Assembly: GCA_025054515.1 (NCBI GenBank)
Contig: JANWZT010000061.1
Location: 1 to 6,981 of the forward strand
Length of the DNA: 6,981 nt
Reading direction: 5' to 3'
DNA from: Candidatus Caldarchaeum sp.
Lineage (GTDB): Archaea; Thermoproteota; Nitrososphaeria_A; Caldarchaeales; Caldarchaeaceae
Positions 5,666 to 6,981 of the stretch are shown here, piece after piece. The translations under genes were made by a program, and so were the position numbers. The notes beneath the pieces were generated by a model that saw only the letters and a list, made by a program, of their open reading frames with translations, had not been told where the DNA came from and ran no database searches. The first letter of the stretch is position 1. Every line of letters starts with the position of its first letter.

Positions 5666-6186
5666 TCCTCTATCACCTCAACCCCCAAACTTTTCAGAAA
5701 TTCAAGCGTTTCATCCTTTGAAACCCGTTGTCTCTTCCCCACTTTCGAAGGCCTGTAGGCCCTCTTCCAAACTCTGTAGCCGGGCTTGCTTAGATGGACC
5801 GTCACGTCCATTCCGACTATTCCCAGCTCCGGGTTGTAACGTGTTCCCGGTATGTCGAGATGCTCTTTGATGCCGAACGAGAAGTTTCCGTCTTTGTCGA
5901 TAGATGAAGACTTGATGCGGTTATTGACGGCGGCTAAAGCTTTGCGTAGAAAGTCGACGGCTGCCTGTTTCCGTAGAGTCGCTCGAATGGCTATCGGTTC
6001 TCCTCTGTGGATGCCGAACCCTCGGATGGTTTTCTTAGCTTTCCTCACCTCGGGTTTCTGACCCACCAGCGATTCGATGATTTTCATGGCCTTCTCCAGC
6101 TTGGCCCCACCCTCTCCCACCGAGCAGTTTACGACGACTTTTTCTATCCGTGGCTTGACGAGCTGTTCTAAGGCAGCGTTATCCAT
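5662..6186 (-). CDS. rpl5: 50S ribosomal protein L5 (uL5)
   Basis: A 174-residue protein matching archaeal uL5, which binds 5S rRNA and forms part of the 50S central protuberance (family knowledge). Recognisable segments are PRIEKVVVNCSVGEGG (12-27, the family start block), GQKPEVRKAKKTIRGFGIHRGEPI (42-65), FLRKAL (79-84) and FGIKEHLDIPG-x-RY-x-PELGI-x-GMDV (104-128). The C-terminal KR/RxR-rich segment is at 141-156. Length is normal for archaea. The ATG at 6186-6184 has the strong Shine-Dalgarno GGAGGTGA at 6200-6193, 6 nt upstream and inside rps4e. The first 19 nt overlap the S4e C-terminal codons in another frame, suggesting translational coupling. The TGA stop overlaps the S14 ATG by 4 nt (ATGA). 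Confidence 0.96.
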   Translation of the reverse strand: MDNAALEQLVKPRIEKVVVNCSVGEGGAKLEKAMKIIESLVGQKPEVRKAKKTIRGFGIHRGEPIAIRATLRKQAAVDFLRKALAAVNNRIKSSSIDKDGNFSFGIKEHLDIPGTRYNPELGIVGMDVTVHLSKPGYRVWKRAYRPSKVGKRQRVSKDETLEFLKSLGVEVIEE

Positions 6187-6884
6187 GGTTTTTCACCTCC
6201 TACCGGCATGATGTTCCGGAGAAGCGTGGTGACTGTACCTTGACTGGTTTCGATGGTAGCAGTCGGCTTGTCGGGGAAAACCACATCCCTCCTGACTTTG
6301 AGTATTCGGCCGTGAAGACCCGCTCTTGCGCCGCTGTGAACATAGCCATATACGTTGGCCTCGACTGGAACAGCTTCGATTATCTCTTGGTCGGGCAACC
6401 CGAGTTTAACGCCGTCGAGAATCCTGAAGCCGAGACCTCGCTCAAGGTTTTCACCCCTAAAGAGAAGCGTCCGGCCGTCGTGAAAACCGACCATCAACGC
6501 CCCACCTTTCACGTGGTTCTTCCTCAAAACCTGAACAACTTTGAAACCAGACTCCTCAGCCGTGACTTTGAATAGGAAAAGGCCTTTACCGGGCTTGATA
6601 ATGACTCTGAAATGTTCACCCGTGGCCTTCACCGACAAAACATCCATCAGACCAAGCGGGAAACGAGGGTCTTTAACTGGCCTGCCGTCGATGAGGAAAT
6701 TTCCATCCTTGATGAGCTTCAACGCGGTTCTTCTGTCATCAACATAATTCAAGATGTCTCTTACGGCTATCAAAAGTGGAATGGACCGTTTTTTGGGATG
6801 CGGGCCGGGCGCAGGGTTCACTGTGAATACGGTTGCTTTTTTCGGAAAATGACGGGGTGCAGCGAGGGATTTGAGATGGGTCAA
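6168..6884 (-). CDS. rps4e: 30S ribosomal protein S4e
   Basis: A 238-residue protein of the archaeal/eukaryotic S4e family, a small-subunit component absent from bacteria. The N-terminal block HLKSLAAP (3-10) and GPHPKKRSIPLL (27-38) are classic S4e motifs. An S4-type RNA-binding segment follows, including DGRPVKDPRFPLGLMDVL (66-83). A KOW-like segment lies near 175-200 (ANVYGYVHSGARAGLHGRIL). The end, GGEKPWITLP, is typical of the family. The start is TTG at 6884, overlapping the L24 stop by 4 nt (TTGA) with GGAGG 10 nt upstream. The N-terminus is shorter than the usual M-x-RKGG-x-x-HLKRLAAP form, lacking most of the basic leader. The codons just upstream in frame (ATT GGA GGC ...) look like part of such a leader but contain no standard start. 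The 3' end overlaps rpl5 by 19 nt and contains the rpl5 Shine-Dalgarno site. Confidence 0.93.
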   Translation of the reverse strand: MTHLKSLAAPRHFPKKATVFTVNPAPGPHPKKRSIPLLIAVRDILNYVDDRRTALKLIKDGNFLIDGRPVKDPRFPLGLMDVLSVKATGEHFRVIIKPGKGLFLFKVTAEESGFKVVQVLRKNHVKGGALMVGFHDGRTLLFRGENLERGLGFRILDGVKLGLPDQEIIEAVPVEANVYGYVHSGARAGLHGRILKVRRDVVFPDKPTATIETSQGTVTTLLRNIMPVGGEKPWITLP

Positions 6885-6981
6885 GCGGGCTTCGCCTCCA
6901 ATTTCTCCTTACGCAGCTTATCGTCAAGATTTAGCTGCGTAATCATCAAATTAGGAGGTCTAATCGGCACGTCGACTGTCG
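6881..6981 (-). CDS. rpl24: 50S ribosomal protein L24 (uL24), C-terminal fragment cut by the right edge
   Basis: Only the last 32 codons plus the TGA stop (6883-6881) lie in the window; the 5' part is beyond the right edge. The visible peptide reads TVDVPIRPPNLMITQLNLDD and continues KLRKEKLEAKPA. The block 'P-x-N-x-MIT-x-LNLDDK-x-R' is the signature C-terminal segment of archaeal/eukaryotic L24 (the L26e type), and the position directly before S4e and L5 is the standard archaeal order. uL24 is an early assembly protein binding 23S rRNA near the tunnel exit (family knowledge). The stop overlaps the S4e start by 4 nt (TTGA). The 3' end also carries a 10-bp perfect inverted repeat (6909-6918 with 6933-6942) and the GGAGG motif used by S4e. 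The reading frame is secure; the fragment is short but distinctive. Confidence 0.9.
   Translation of the reverse strand, partial: TVDVPIRPPNLMITQLNLDDKLRKEKLEAKPA
6895..6899 (-). promoter_or_regulatory. Shine-Dalgarno GGAGG deciding the TTG start of rps4e
   Basis: On the minus strand GGAGG occupies 6899-6895, followed by 10 nt and then TTG at 6884-6882. No ATG, GTG or other TTG exists in the S4e frame between the upstream in-frame TAA (6911-6909) and this codon, so this site supports TTG initiation. Confidence 0.6.
6909..6942 (-). repeat. 10-bp perfect inverted repeat (possible mRNA hairpin) in the 3' end of rpl24
   Basis: TTACGCAGCT at 6909-6918 is the exact reverse complement of AGCTGCGTAA at 6933-6942, separated by 14 nt. 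In the transcript the hairpin would end about 9 nt before the GGAGG motif of rps4e and about 24 nt before its TTG start. It lies inside the conserved L24 codons for TQLNLDDKLRK, so coding constraint accounts for part of it. No T-tract follows, so it is not an obvious terminator. A regulatory role is inference only. Confidence 0.4.

Noticed and set aside
1..6981. Mobile element, CRISPR array, tRNA/rRNA gene or defence-type cassette
   Set aside because: The whole window is filled by ribosomal-protein, secY and DUF106 genes; I saw no regularly spaced repeats, transposase motifs, tRNA-like cloverleaf or foreign gene.

Overview
The window is a stretch of an archaeal ribosomal-protein operon of the S10/spc type, read entirely from the minus strand (from high to low coordinates). 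It carries fourteen protein genes: the 3' end of rpl24, then rps4e, rpl5, rps14, rps8, rpl6, rpl32e, rpl19e, rpl18, rps5, rpl30, rpl15 and secY, and finally the 5' part of a DUF106 (EMC3/YidC-like) membrane-protein gene cut by the left edge. The archaeal assignment is firm. S4e, L32e and L19e do not occur in bacteria, S14 is the short zinc-binding form, S5 carries the archaeal GCGSWEC segment, and the SecY/DUF106 pair at the end is archaeal. G+C looks moderate, roughly half, judged by eye. I cannot fix the lineage from this window. A TACK-type archaeon (for example Bathyarchaeia or an Aigarchaeota/Caldiarchaeum relative) is only an impression.

Layout from the 5' end of the transcript: 6981-6881 L24 C-terminus; 6884-6168 S4e; 6186-5662 L5; 5665-5504 S14 (short, recovered by reading the gap by hand); 5492-5109 S8; 5119-4580 L6; 4572-4189 L32e; 4192-3758 L19e; 3756-3178 L18; 3185-2571 S5; 2568-2158 L30; 2094-1681 L15; 1684-251 SecY; 248-1 DUF106 protein. 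Packing is extreme: most junctions overlap or are separated by at most 11 nt, and four are 4-nt stop/start overlaps (ATGA or TTGA). The only gap above 11 nt is the 63-nt L30-L15 spacer, which holds an AT-rich promoter-like element. No stretch longer than 300 bases lacks a gene.

The ribosomal proteins belong to both subunits (S4e, S14, S8, S5; L24, L5, L6, L32e, L19e, L18, L30, L15), so the operon couples synthesis of 30S and 50S components. SecY is the central channel of the Sec translocon, and the DUF106 protein is a likely membrane-insertion partner, so ribosome and membrane-insertion genes are co-expressed. Most starts are preceded by good GGAGG/GGTGA Shine-Dalgarno motifs lying inside the upstream coding sequence. 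Two genes (S4e and L32e) appear to start with TTG.

I found no undescribed system here. The content is ordinary conserved core machinery. The points worth a second look are small: a 10-bp perfect inverted repeat just upstream of the S4e start, the short S4e N-terminus, a shortened L30, the L30-L15 spacer, the direct secY-DUF106 junction without adk, and glycine-rich C-termini that coincide with downstream ribosome-binding sites.
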